Shown in pieces: positions 28,496 to 36,930 of a stretch of DNA of 64,000 nucleotides. This DNA comes from an uncultured Carboxylicivirga sp. (GTDB taxonomy: Bacteria > Bacteroidota > Bacteroidia > Bacteroidales > Marinilabiliaceae), in contig CANNEA010000002.1 of the NCBI GenBank assembly GCA_947503525.1, positions 372,001 through 436,000 of the forward strand. Reading direction: 5' to 3'. Numbering within the stretch: position 1 is the first letter of the stretch; each line of letters opens with the position of its first letter. The position numbers were made by a program, and so were the translations under genes. A model generated the notes under the pieces. That model searched no databases, was not told the DNA's origin, and was given only the letters and a program-made list of their open reading frames with translations.

Positions 28496-29581
28496 ATGGT
28501 ATCTGAAATGGAAAAACACATACTCTCACTTATTAAAGAGAATAACCGCGTTATCATCCCAAATTTTGGTGCTTTTATTGTAGCTAAAGAAAAAGGTTTT
28601 ACCATTCTGTTTAATAATTTTCTGAGTTTTAATGATGGCTTACTGATCGATCATGTAGTGTCGAGTGAGCAATTGACCAAGGAAGCGGCTACTCAAAAGG
28701 TAGAAACGTATGTGGAGAGGGTAAAAGAAGAGTTGGATACCCATGGCAGATATCAAATCGAAGGTTTAGGTACATTTACAAAAGATAGTACAGGTATATT
28801 AAGATTTAGTCAATCTGAAGACATTAATGACTCAGAGTTGACCGAAACGAAGGAGCCCGAGTTGTTGGATATTGATAGTTCTGCAAAAGAGGATGAACAG
28901 CCAAAAGAAGAAGAGAAACCTGTTGAAGTTTCACCTACGAGTACGTTTATTAAAGAAACACCATTGGCTGAGGTGGAGGAAGAAAAAAAGGAAGAAAAGG
29001 TGATTGTACCTCCGAAGGTTGAACCTGAGAAAAAGAAATTATCAAAAGAAGCGATTGCCAATAAATATATTGAAGAAGATAAAAAGAAAAGAAATCGAGC
29101 AATATTTGTTTTCATTCTAATTTTTGTTCCACTGCTTGGAGCGGCGATTTATTTTTCACTTTTCCATAATAAAAAGCCGGTAAAAAAGGCTGAAAAGGTT
29201 CAAACTGTGGTGAAGAAAACTCCAAATGAAAATGAAACGGTTAAGGTACTTCCAAAACCTGAAGGAGATATAGTGGCTGGCCCTGAGACTAAGAAAAACG
29301 AAGCTAAAATTGAGGAAAAACCTGCTATTGTAAAATCCGCAGTAGATAGAACTAAGCCACACCACATTATTGTTGGTAGTTTTAAAAATATGGAAAACGC
29401 TGAGCGTTACCTGAAATCATTAAAAGATAAAGGGTATGAGCATTGTTCAGCGATTCAGAATAACTCGATGACTTTGGTGAGTATTCAATCGTTCGATAAA
29501 TTGTATAAAGCTCAAAGTATGCAGGAGCAAATTCTGGATAATCATAAAATGGAATCCTGGATTCTAACAAAGAGAAAGTAA
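28496..29581 (+). CDS. CCDC81-like HU-domain/SPOR-domain membrane protein
   Basis: A 361-residue bitopic protein. Residues 5-100 resemble the CCDC81-like prokaryotic HU domain (LIKENNRVIIPNFGAFIVAKE...IEGLGTFTKD). A Glu/Lys/Pro-rich linker follows, then one TM helix at about 204-222 and a C-terminal SPOR domain (HHIIVGSFKNMENAERYLKSL). SPOR domains bind denuded septal peptidoglycan, so the protein may link nucleoid or cytoplasmic factors to the division site. A strong terminator follows. Confidence 0.88.
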   Translation: MVSEMEKHILSLIKENNRVIIPNFGAFIVAKEKGFTILFNNFLSFNDGLLIDHVVSSEQLTKEAATQKVETYVERVKEELDTHGRYQIEGLGTFTKDSTGILRFSQSEDINDSELTETKEPELLDIDSSAKEDEQPKEEEKPVEVSPTSTFIKETPLAEVEEEKKEEKVIVPPKVEPEKKKLSKEAIANKYIEEDKKKRNRAIFVFILIFVPLLGAAIYFSLFHNKKPVKKAEKVQTVVKKTPNENETVKVLPKPEGDIVAGPETKKNEAKIEEKPAIVKSAVDRTKPHHIIVGSFKNMENAERYLKSLKDKGYEHCSAIQNNSMTLVSIQSFDKLYKAQSMQEQILDNHKMESWILTKRK

Positions 29582-29601
29582 AGTATTTTATATATTATAA
29601 A

Positions 29602-29631
29602 GTCAGGTGTCAAAAGGCATCTGGCTTTTTT
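29602..29631 (+). terminator. intrinsic terminator after the HU/SPOR gene
   Basis: Stem GTCAGGTG/CATCTGGC (with G-T pairs), 8-nt loop, then TTTTTT. It overlaps the earliest possible GTG of the next reading frame, arguing that the glycosyltransferase starts downstream. Confidence 0.8.
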
Positions 29632-29642
29632 ATTGCTTTATT

Positions 29643-30740
29643 ATGATATGGTACCTTTTGTTACTTGCTGCTATTCCTTTTGTATTCTATTTTATTCAAA
29701 TGGAAAGATGGAGTAAAATTTGGAAAAATTCATCTGATTTTGTTGCTGAAGAATCAAATGTATGTTTATCTGTTCTTGTACCTTATCGAAACGAAATGGC
29801 TAATTTGCCATCTTTATTAAATTCATTATCAAGTCAAAAATATGGAAATTGGGAGTTAATCCTGATCGATGATCATTCGGAGGATGAAGGTCTGAATAAG
29901 CTGAGCGATATACTGAATAATTTAGAAATACAGGTAAAGTGTATTAGAAGTAGTGGTGAAGGTAAAAAGGCAGCGTTGGCAACAGGCGCTGAAATAGCCA
30001 AAGGTGACTATCTTATAACAACAGATGCTGATTGTACATTTCATCCTTTATGGTTACAAACCATAGCTTCATTTTGCTCAAATAATAATTCTGATTTAGT
30101 TATTGCCCCAGTTCTTCAATTGTCAGATGGATCTGCACTCTCAAACTTCCAGATAAGCGAATTTATAGGCTTACAGCTTAGTGGTGCAGCTTCGGCATTA
30201 AATGGCAAACCAATAATGCTTAATGGAGCTAATTTGGCTTGTAAAAGAAAGCTATATCTTCAAGCAGATCTTAATCGGAATACAGAATCCGGTGATGATA
30301 TGTTTCTATTGGAATGGGTAAAGAAAAATGGATATCAAATAGGGTATCTGAAATCTACGGATGCAATGGTATATACTGCAACTGAAAAATCAGTTTTTAG
30401 TTTACTTGCTCAAAAAGCGAGGTGGGCAGCCAAATCCAGGCATTATTCCGACAAAGATATTATACAATCAGGACTATTGGTTGGTTCTATAAACTTGGTA
30501 CTTCTTATACTTTTTATAGGAAGTATTCTTAATCCTTTCTTGTCAAGTTTCTTTTTGATTTTTTATATAATCCGATTAGTTGCAGACTATCGTATACTGT
30601 TAGCAGGCAGCACTTTCTTTGTTTATGCTTCATGTGTTCGTGAGCTTATTATTTGGCAATTGATTTATCCTTTTTATGTTTTAACTGTTGCCTTGTATTC
30701 CATTCTTTTGCCTTTGAAATGGAAAAATCGTAGGATTTAA
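29643..30740 (+). CDS. family 2 glycosyltransferase, membrane-bound
   Basis: Starting at the ATG at 29643, a protein of 365 residues: one N-terminal membrane helix, a GT-A domain (LVPYRNEMANLPSLLNSL, LIDDHSEDEG, DXD-like TTDADCTF, GDDMFLLEWV, QKARWAAKSRHY) and two or three C-terminal helices. The layout matches processive or lipid-linked family 2 transferases such as biofilm/ceramide glucosyltransferase types. A GTG 12 codons upstream falls in the preceding terminator, so it is rejected as start. Acceptor and sugar are unknown. Confidence 0.85.
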   Translation: MIWYLLLLAAIPFVFYFIQMERWSKIWKNSSDFVAEESNVCLSVLVPYRNEMANLPSLLNSLSSQKYGNWELILIDDHSEDEGLNKLSDILNNLEIQVKCIRSSGEGKKAALATGAEIAKGDYLITTDADCTFHPLWLQTIASFCSNNNSDLVIAPVLQLSDGSALSNFQISEFIGLQLSGAASALNGKPIMLNGANLACKRKLYLQADLNRNTESGDDMFLLEWVKKNGYQIGYLKSTDAMVYTATEKSVFSLLAQKARWAAKSRHYSDKDIIQSGLLVGSINLVLLILFIGSILNPFLSSFFLIFYIIRLVADYRILLAGSTFFVYASCVRELIIWQLIYPFYVLTVALYSILLPLKWKNRRI

Positions 30741-30842
30741 AAGTTTAATTTTAAAACATCTGTTTTTATTAGACCATAGATTCTTATTACGGCAATCGAG
30801 AAAATGGAAATAATAATAAGGATGGTGTTTTGAACTTGTAAT

Positions 30843-32135
30843 TTATTCTTGCTTAAATTGTGATGGAATTGATTTTGTTGTTTTAGCACCTAATTCTTTA
30901 ATTTTTTCTGCGCGGCTTACCAGATTCCCGCGTCCTGTACTTAGTTTATTGATAGCACTGTTATAATTGGTATTGGCCTGATCAATTGACTTACCTATTT
31001 TCTCAAGGTCAGTGATAAAACCAACAAGTTTGTCATATAAATCACCACTTCTGCGAGCAATTTCACGGGCATTTTTGTTTTGGTTTTCTTGTTTCCAAAT
31101 TGAAGCTATGGTTCTAAGTGTAGCTAATAAAGTAGAGGGACTCACAGGTACAATTTTCTTCTCCCAAGCTGAAGAGAATAAATCATTGCCGGCTTCCATA
31201 GCTGCCGCAAAAGAAGCTTCAACAGGCATGAACATTAGAACAAAGTCAGGAGTGTTTAAAGCCGGAGCACTTGAGTATTTCTTCTCATGAAGCTCAAGGA
31301 TGTGTTTACTCACACTGCCAAGGTGCTCTTTTAACGCTTTATTTCTATTTTCTTCCGAGTCAGCATTGACATATCTTTCATAGGCAATTAAGGAGACCTT
31401 AGAGTCGATAATGATGTGTTTATCATCAGGTAAATGTACAATGACATCGGGTCGTATTATTTTACCCTCGCTGTTCTTACTTACTATTTCTCGCTCAAAC
31501 TCATGTCCTTCTCGTAAGCCAGATTGTTCTAACACTCGTTCAAGGATCAATTCACCCCAATTCCCCATCTTCTTGACATCGCCTTTTAAGGCTTTGGTAA
31601 GATTTCCTGCTTCAACGCTAATTCTTTGATTTAATTCGTACAGACGTTTTACTTCATTTTCCAGGCTTAGTTTATCTCTTAGTTCTTTTTCGTAAGTATC
31701 ATTAACCTTCTTTTCGAAGGATACAATACGTTCCTTAAATGGACTTAAGACATCTGCCAGTCGTTTGCTTTGATCTTGGTTAATTTCATCTGCTTTTTTA
31801 CTAAGAATTCGATTAGCTATATTTTCAAATTCTGTTGTTAAACGTTCCTCTATTTGCTTTTTCTCTTCTTTTAATTCCTTAATTTGTTGGAGGTGATAAT
31901 TGTTTTCAACTTCAATACCCGTAAGTCGGTTGTTTTTGTCTTCAGCTAATAGGCGGTAATCTTCAAGTGCCTTTTTAAGATGGTCATTTTCTTCGCTAAG
32001 CTTGAGGTTTTCGTCTTTTAAAGTATGACTTACATTTTTGACTTGATTATTTTTTAATGTCATTATTAACCAGGTGATGGTGGCACCACTGGCAATTGAA
32101 ATAAGGATATATACGAACAGAGAATTCATCAGCAT
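30843..32135 (-). CDS. rmuC: RmuC-family DNA recombination protein
   Basis: A 430-residue protein: N-terminal membrane anchor, coiled coil (about 35-185) and the RmuC PD-(D/E)XK-like nuclease domain with GNWGELILERVLEQSGLREGHEFERE, RPDVIVHLPDDKHIIIDSKVSL and the APALNTPDFVLMFMPVEAS region. E. coli RmuC limits inversion rearrangements at short inverted repeats; biochemical activity is not settled. It is a single-gene unit. Confidence 0.92.
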   Translation of the reverse strand: MLMNSLFVYILISIASGATITWLIMTLKNNQVKNVSHTLKDENLKLSEENDHLKKALEDYRLLAEDKNNRLTGIEVENNYHLQQIKELKEEKKQIEERLTTEFENIANRILSKKADEINQDQSKRLADVLSPFKERIVSFEKKVNDTYEKELRDKLSLENEVKRLYELNQRISVEAGNLTKALKGDVKKMGNWGELILERVLEQSGLREGHEFEREIVSKNSEGKIIRPDVIVHLPDDKHIIIDSKVSLIAYERYVNADSEENRNKALKEHLGSVSKHILELHEKKYSSAPALNTPDFVLMFMPVEASFAAAMEAGNDLFSSAWEKKIVPVSPSTLLATLRTIASIWKQENQNKNAREIARRSGDLYDKLVGFITDLEKIGKSIDQANTNYNSAINKLSTGRGNLVSRAEKIKELGAKTTKSIPSQFKQE

Positions 32136-32173
32136 TAGAATTAATGGGATAGCTAATTTAGCAATATCAGAGC

Positions 32174-32208
32174 AAAAAAAAGCAGCTTATCCAACAGATA
32201 AGCTGCTT
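32174..32208 (-). terminator. intrinsic terminator of fabH-like gene
   Basis: On the minus strand a perfect 12-bp stem (AAGCAGCTTATC/GATAAGCTGCTT) with a 5-nt loop is followed by a run of seven T, 21 bp after the fabH-like stop codon. Confidence 0.9.
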
Positions 32209-32228
32209 AATTATATCAATTCTTACAA

Positions 32229-33317
32229 TTAAGGCATTTTGTACATATAGGCGTTAATATTCATACCTGCACCAACTGAAGTCATCATCACATAATCGCC
32301 ACTGTTTAACTCATGGCCTTCTAATTGACCCCTTACAATGAGATCGAATAAGGTTGGTACAGTAGCTACACTGCTATTTCCAAGAGTTCCAATTGTCATT
32401 GGCATTACTGAATAATCCACGGTTTTTTCACCATATAATCTAAAAATGCGTTTCAAGATTGCTTCATCCATTTTAGCATTTGCCTGATGAATCAACACCT
32501 TTTTAACATCACTAAGATGAAGTTTATTTTTATCTAAGCATTCCTTAGCTAATTGCGGAACATTAGTCAGAGCATAATTATACAAGCGGCGACCGTACAT
32601 TTTTAAATATAAATTCTCACCTTTTAATTCCGGATTATAAGGCTCATCCATTCTTAATAGGTCGAGGTGTTCATCGGTATCGGTTTGTACAGCGTGTTTT
32701 AGCATACCAACCGGCTCATCACTTTCAACAGCTTCCAGTAAAGCAGCACCCGCACCATCAGCAAATATCATAGAATCTCTATCATGAGGTTCCATGGCTC
32801 GACTTAAGGTATCAGCACCAATAACAAGAGCACTTTTAGCATCTCCTGATTTGATGTAATAATTGGCCTGAATCATGGCTTGCGTCCATCCCGGACAACC
32901 GAATGTGATATCATAAGCAACCGTCTTTGGATTTTTGATACCCAACTTTTGTTTTACTCTGGCCGCCAAGGTTGGCAATATGTCCGGATAAATAGTGCCA
33001 TGGCGCATGTCGCCAAGATTATGCGCAATAATAATATAATCCAGTTTTTCCGGATCAAAATTGGCTTGCTCAAGCGCTGCTTTACCGGCAAACATGGCCA
33101 AATCCGATGTGACATGTTTTTCATCGGCACAGCGACGTTGTGAGATGTCAGTAATCTGTTCAAATTTCTTAACTATCTCATCTCCTGAAGTATCAATGAC
33201 AGAGCCATCTTCGTTGTAAAAACGATTATTGGCAAAGTCAGCATTTTCTACCACATTGGGGGGGATATAGCTACCTGTTCCGGTAACTACGGCATAAATA
33301 CCTGCTTTCGGTTCCAT
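32229..33317 (-). CDS. fabH: 3-oxoacyl-ACP synthase III (KAS III) family protein
   Basis: A 362-residue thiolase-fold condensing enzyme. The Cys-His-Asn triad appears as C141 in ITFGCPGWTQAMIQA, H276 in VLIHQANAKMDEAI and N313 in LGNSSVATVPTLFDL. It would start fatty acid chains from acetyl- or branched acyl-CoA. It is longer than E. coli FabH (317) with insertions near residues 30-60 and 205-235, so it may be a KAS III paralogue for another acyl product rather than the sole FabH. Confidence 0.88.
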   Translation of the reverse strand: MEPKAGIYAVVTGTGSYIPPNVVENADFANNRFYNEDGSVIDTSGDEIVKKFEQITDISQRRCADEKHVTSDLAMFAGKAALEQANFDPEKLDYIIIAHNLGDMRHGTIYPDILPTLAARVKQKLGIKNPKTVAYDITFGCPGWTQAMIQANYYIKSGDAKSALVIGADTLSRAMEPHDRDSMIFADGAGAALLEAVESDEPVGMLKHAVQTDTDEHLDLLRMDEPYNPELKGENLYLKMYGRRLYNYALTNVPQLAKECLDKNKLHLSDVKKVLIHQANAKMDEAILKRIFRLYGEKTVDYSVMPMTIGTLGNSSVATVPTLFDLIVRGQLEGHELNSGDYVMMTSVGAGMNINAYMYKMP

Positions 33318-33339
33318 GATTAATATTTTCTATATCAAA

Positions 33340-34098
33340 CTATTCTTCGCTATTGAAATATTTTAATTCCACACAATCATTTTCAAACACAGCATAAGAG
33401 AATAGTTTTATCCAATCTCCTAAAAATATAACTTGACTCTCGGGTGCCACACTTACCTTTCGAGCCACATGTCTGTGTCCAAAAATAAAATAATCAATAG
33501 CATGTTTTTTAAGTACGTCCCTGGCGTAAAGAACCGACCATTCCTTATCATCTCCGAGGTATGTACTTCCATATATTTTGTTATTCTTTTCTCTACTTTT
33601 TCCTGACCAAAAATCAGCAAGACCTATGCCAAAGTTAGGATGAAGCCTTGCAAAAAGCCATTGGGCAATAGGGCTGGTGAAAACGGACTTTAAAAAATTA
33701 TAATAGCGATCATAATTGCCAAGTCCATCACCATGGGCTAAGTAAAAGGTTGTTCCATTAATTTGTTTTACAAGCGGTTCACGATGCACCTTCACTCCAC
33801 ATTCCTTACTCAGATAATCAAATATCCAGATGTCGTGGTTTCCGGTAAAAAAATGAACAGGTATTCCACTATCAGTTATTTCAGATAATTTACCAAGAAA
33901 TCTTGTAAAACCACGGGGGACAACTTTTTTATACTCAAACCAAAAATCAAAAATATCACCCATCAAATATATTTCAGATGCATCCTGTTTGATACTATCA
34001 AGCCATTTTACAAAGCGAATTTCATGTTCGCGGTGATCCTTAATACCTGAAGCTCCTAAATGAACATCCGAGGCGAAATATATTTTGTTTGACTTCAA
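33340..34098 (-). CDS. lpxH: UDP-2,3-diacylglucosamine diphosphatase (LpxH-type)
   Basis: A 252-residue calcineurin-like metallophosphoesterase with DVHLGA, GDIFDFWFEY, FFTGNHDIW and GHRHVARK metal-binding blocks and YLAHGDGLGNYDRYYNFLKSVFTSP. The arrangement matches LpxH, which cleaves UDP-2,3-diacylglucosamine to lipid X in lipid A synthesis at the inner membrane surface. It precedes the fabH-like gene by 22 bp on the same strand, so acyl-chain and lipid A functions are co-transcribed. Confidence 0.85.
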   Translation of the reverse strand: MKSNKIYFASDVHLGASGIKDHREHEIRFVKWLDSIKQDASEIYLMGDIFDFWFEYKKVVPRGFTRFLGKLSEITDSGIPVHFFTGNHDIWIFDYLSKECGVKVHREPLVKQINGTTFYLAHGDGLGNYDRYYNFLKSVFTSPIAQWLFARLHPNFGIGLADFWSGKSREKNNKIYGSTYLGDDKEWSVLYARDVLKKHAIDYFIFGHRHVARKVSVAPESQVIFLGDWIKLFSYAVFENDCVELKYFNSEE

Positions 34099-34298
34099 TT
34101 GCTATACATGTTTATGTTAAGCATTTTTATTCTAATTTCGGACAAAGATATCAGAAAATAGTGGTTTATTCCAAATTAAAGGCATCATGCTTTCAGTGAT
34201 TTAGAACAAATTAACGCAGAATTCCATAGGTCGAAAAAGAGCTGGTTATAATTGTTTGATTAGAATGATCTTAAGGAATAATGAATATTTATTCATAC

Positions 34299-34329
34299 AA
34301 AAAACCACCATCAAACTGATGGTGGTTTT
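34299..34329 (-). terminator. intrinsic terminator of thioredoxin-like lipoprotein gene
   Basis: Perfect 13-bp stem (AAAACCACCATCA/TGATGGTGGTTTT) with a 3-nt loop and a T-run on the minus strand, 20 bp after the stop of the gene at 34349. Confidence 0.9.
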
Positions 34330-34348
34330 TAATGCGATTTGCTATTTT

Positions 34349-35509
34349 TTAGAATAATTCGTCTAATTTATCAGTCAATCGGTTTCCAAATAAGTCCTTT
34401 CCAATAATTTCCCCGCCAGGACTAATTAAATAGTTCGCCGGTAATTGACGCACGTTATAAATACGGGCAGGGTAAGAATCGGTGTAACGAAGATCGCTAA
34501 CATTAATCCAAGGTAATTCATCGTTAATGATTGCGTTTTCCCAAAGTATCTTACTCCTGTCAAGGGATATTTGATAAATTTCAAAACCACTCTTGCTGTA
34601 TTTTTTATACATCTTTTTGAGATGATTATTTTCTTTGCGAGACGCCTTATCCCAAGAAGCCCAGAATGAAAGTAAAACTGTTTTTCCTCTCAGTGAAGAA
34701 AGGGCAATTTTTTCACCTGATGGGGTGGCTTCTTCAATATCCGGAAATCCACTTTCAGCTTCATTCATTAGTTTTTCGTGGAATGCTTGACGTTGCTGTT
34801 GAGCCTTAGCACCTAACACATAATTGTATAAATGCTTAGCGCGTTCTGAATCCGGATAGAATAGGTTTAAACTAGTTGCTAATGTTGAGAAATATACCTG
34901 ATCTTTTTGATCCATTACATTCATTACCTGCGAACCATCGTTGAATCGCTGAAAGAGTGCATAATAACCAGCATATGAACGTGGATGTTCCATAATAAAC
35001 TCACCAACAAATGCCTTATGGTCAGTTAGTAATTCTTGATATTGCAGTTCCAGTTCCTCAGACGCTTCTTTATCCTTTTTATCCAAAGCTTTGTAATCTT
35101 CAATAACCTTTTCTAATTCAGAATTTAATATACGCATGCGTTTATTGAAAATCTGAATATAGGCTGAACCAATACTATTTGATAAGCGATAGCTTTCTTC
35201 AAGATTTTTGGCATCAGCGGAAACCTCGATCGCTTCAGTTGAATCAGCCATTAATGTAATAAAGTTTTGATCGCTAAGCTTAAGCAATAGAAATGAGGGC
35301 TCAGTTAGTCGTTCTCCTTTAAAAGAAAACTGTCCATTTTTCTTAAGTTTAGTTGAGTCTAAAGTTGTAGTTTCATTAAGGTCCATTTTCTGGAAATACA
35401 ATGTTTTTCCTGCTCCATTTTCAATGGTCCCGCTAATTTTATATTTTTCTTTGGTAGAGCAAGCGCTTGTTAAAAGCACTATAATTACAAGAAAAAGGCT
35501 CTGCTTCAT
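34349..35509 (-). CDS. DUF4369/thioredoxin-like lipoprotein lacking CXXC (copy 1)
   Basis: A 386-residue lipoprotein (lipobox LLTSAC). Residues 20-120 are a DUF4369-type beta domain (YKISGTIENGAGKTLYFQKM), a helical middle follows, and residues about 245-386 are a TlpA/AhpC-TSA thioredoxin fold. In place of the catalytic WASWCxxCRKE it reads WASWDKASRKEN, so both redox cysteines are gone. The YLISPGGEIIG cis-proline region is kept. It may be a binding or structural protein rather than a disulfide reductase. A similar gene lies immediately upstream. Confidence 0.85.
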   Translation of the reverse strand: MKQSLFLVIIVLLTSACSTKEKYKISGTIENGAGKTLYFQKMDLNETTTLDSTKLKKNGQFSFKGERLTEPSFLLLKLSDQNFITLMADSTEAIEVSADAKNLEESYRLSNSIGSAYIQIFNKRMRILNSELEKVIEDYKALDKKDKEASEELELQYQELLTDHKAFVGEFIMEHPRSYAGYYALFQRFNDGSQVMNVMDQKDQVYFSTLATSLNLFYPDSERAKHLYNYVLGAKAQQQRQAFHEKLMNEAESGFPDIEEATPSGEKIALSSLRGKTVLLSFWASWDKASRKENNHLKKMYKKYSKSGFEIYQISLDRSKILWENAIINDELPWINVSDLRYTDSYPARIYNVRQLPANYLISPGGEIIGKDLFGNRLTDKLDELF

Positions 35510-35573
35510 AATTATTTTAAGGTTTTATTCTTCCAGCCCTTTGTAGGCTTAATATATGCCTCAAATATAGGAT

Positions 35574-36707
35574 TTATTTTTGTATTAGATTGTTCAAGGC
35601 AACTCCTATACCTGATAGTTCAGATGATCTTTCCAATATTAAGCCTTCCTTATCAACCAGAATCATAGTAGGAACTTTACTTAAACCTAACCCTGCAAGT
35701 ACTGGTGATGTTTTACCCTTTAAATCTGATAAGTGCCAAACAGGCAAATTATCCTCTTTTATGGCATTTTGCCAATCCTCTTTATTAGTATCTGTTGATA
35801 TTAAACACAAATCAAGTCCTTTGTATCTGTATTTTCGTGTCCAACGCATAAGTTGTTTAGTAATTTTACGGCTTTCATCCGATTCTGAATTCCACACCAG
35901 ATACAAGGTGTTTTTACCTCTGAATCTGGACAGGGGAATAGGGTCTCCCCATGCGTTAGGAATATGTAAATCAGGCAATGGTTTCCCTGGATTTGTTACG
36001 GATGTATAATAAATCCAACTGCGCAAGGAGTCAACGCGATTATTGAAATCTTGTACAGGGATATAATTGGGATTATAGGATTGAAGGTATTGATCAACCT
36101 TGAAATACACATTTGCATCCGTATTAAAATTATAAATATGATGATTACCGGCTTTTAACTGAACTAATAACAGAGGGAGTAAATTGGACTTATTGCGTTC
36201 AATTAATTGAGTTATTGTTTTGCGACTTTTCACTTTTTGAGCTTCAACCAATTTAAACACTGAATCTCTGTAATGATTAAACAATTGACTTTCCAGTGAG
36301 TCTGGAAATGATGAACCAATGTTTTGGATAGCAGCTGTCAGATCATCTCTTATCTTTTGTGCTTGCCATAAAGTTTGAGTAATTGGGCTCCCTGAAACAA
36401 TCAGGTTTGAATTAGAGTATGAAACTGATACCGGCATGGTTCCTTCAAGTAATAATGGTATGATCGTTGAATTATCAATTCGTAGCTGATATATCCCGGA
36501 AGGAACTGAATCAGATCGAAATGCCCAGGTATTTGATTCCTCACTTTTCTCGGCACTATCAAAAAACGTATAATCTTCATTCAGTCTATAAAGTTCAACT
36601 TTAGCAATCGAATAAGTAAGCGGAGTAAAAGTAAGGTAAGGTGTTTTTTGTGGCTTTGAACATGAAACTAACAGTGCTACAAAAAAAGTAAATACGAAAA
36701 ATCTCAT
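35574..36707 (-). CDS. thioredoxin-like lipoprotein lacking CXXC (copy 2)
   Basis: From the ATG at 36707 (chosen because it gives the signal peptide MRFFVFTFFVALLVSCS with lipobox), 377 residues. It has the same plan as its neighbour: a beta-rich N-domain, a helical middle and a C-terminal thioredoxin fold with FRGKNTLYLVWNSESDESRK, where WCxxC is replaced by ESDES, and KVPTMILVDKEGLI with the cis-proline. Sequence similarity to copy 1 is only moderate, so it is an old duplication or separate recruitment. The 64-bp gap suggests an operon with copy 1. Confidence 0.82.
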   Translation of the reverse strand: MRFFVFTFFVALLVSCSKPQKTPYLTFTPLTYSIAKVELYRLNEDYTFFDSAEKSEESNTWAFRSDSVPSGIYQLRIDNSTIIPLLLEGTMPVSVSYSNSNLIVSGSPITQTLWQAQKIRDDLTAAIQNIGSSFPDSLESQLFNHYRDSVFKLVEAQKVKSRKTITQLIERNKSNLLPLLLVQLKAGNHHIYNFNTDANVYFKVDQYLQSYNPNYIPVQDFNNRVDSLRSWIYYTSVTNPGKPLPDLHIPNAWGDPIPLSRFRGKNTLYLVWNSESDESRKITKQLMRWTRKYRYKGLDLCLISTDTNKEDWQNAIKEDNLPVWHLSDLKGKTSPVLAGLGLSKVPTMILVDKEGLILERSSELSGIGVALNNLIQK

Positions 36708-36930
36708 TTGGTATAGTTTTATACAAAAATATAAAAATTGGTTTGTAAAGGAGGAATTCATTTATAAGTGTCTCATTTTATTGAAAAAAACTTATAATTC
36801 GCTAACTTGAAGTTTGGTATCAAAATTGTAAAACACCAATGATCAATTATCTAATTAGTCTAATTGATGAGAGTTTTTTGGAAATTTAGTTTATTTTGGT
36901 CGATTGTTTAGCTAACAAAAATTCAATGAA

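Noticed and set aside
29607-29642. Upstream GTG start for the glycosyltransferase
   Set aside because: It lies inside the stem of a strong terminator; the ATG at 29643 fits better.
30743-30842. Hydrophobic minus-strand frame after rmuC (about 34 codons)
   Set aside because: It looks like a membrane helix but has no usable start codon between the rmuC stop and the helix.
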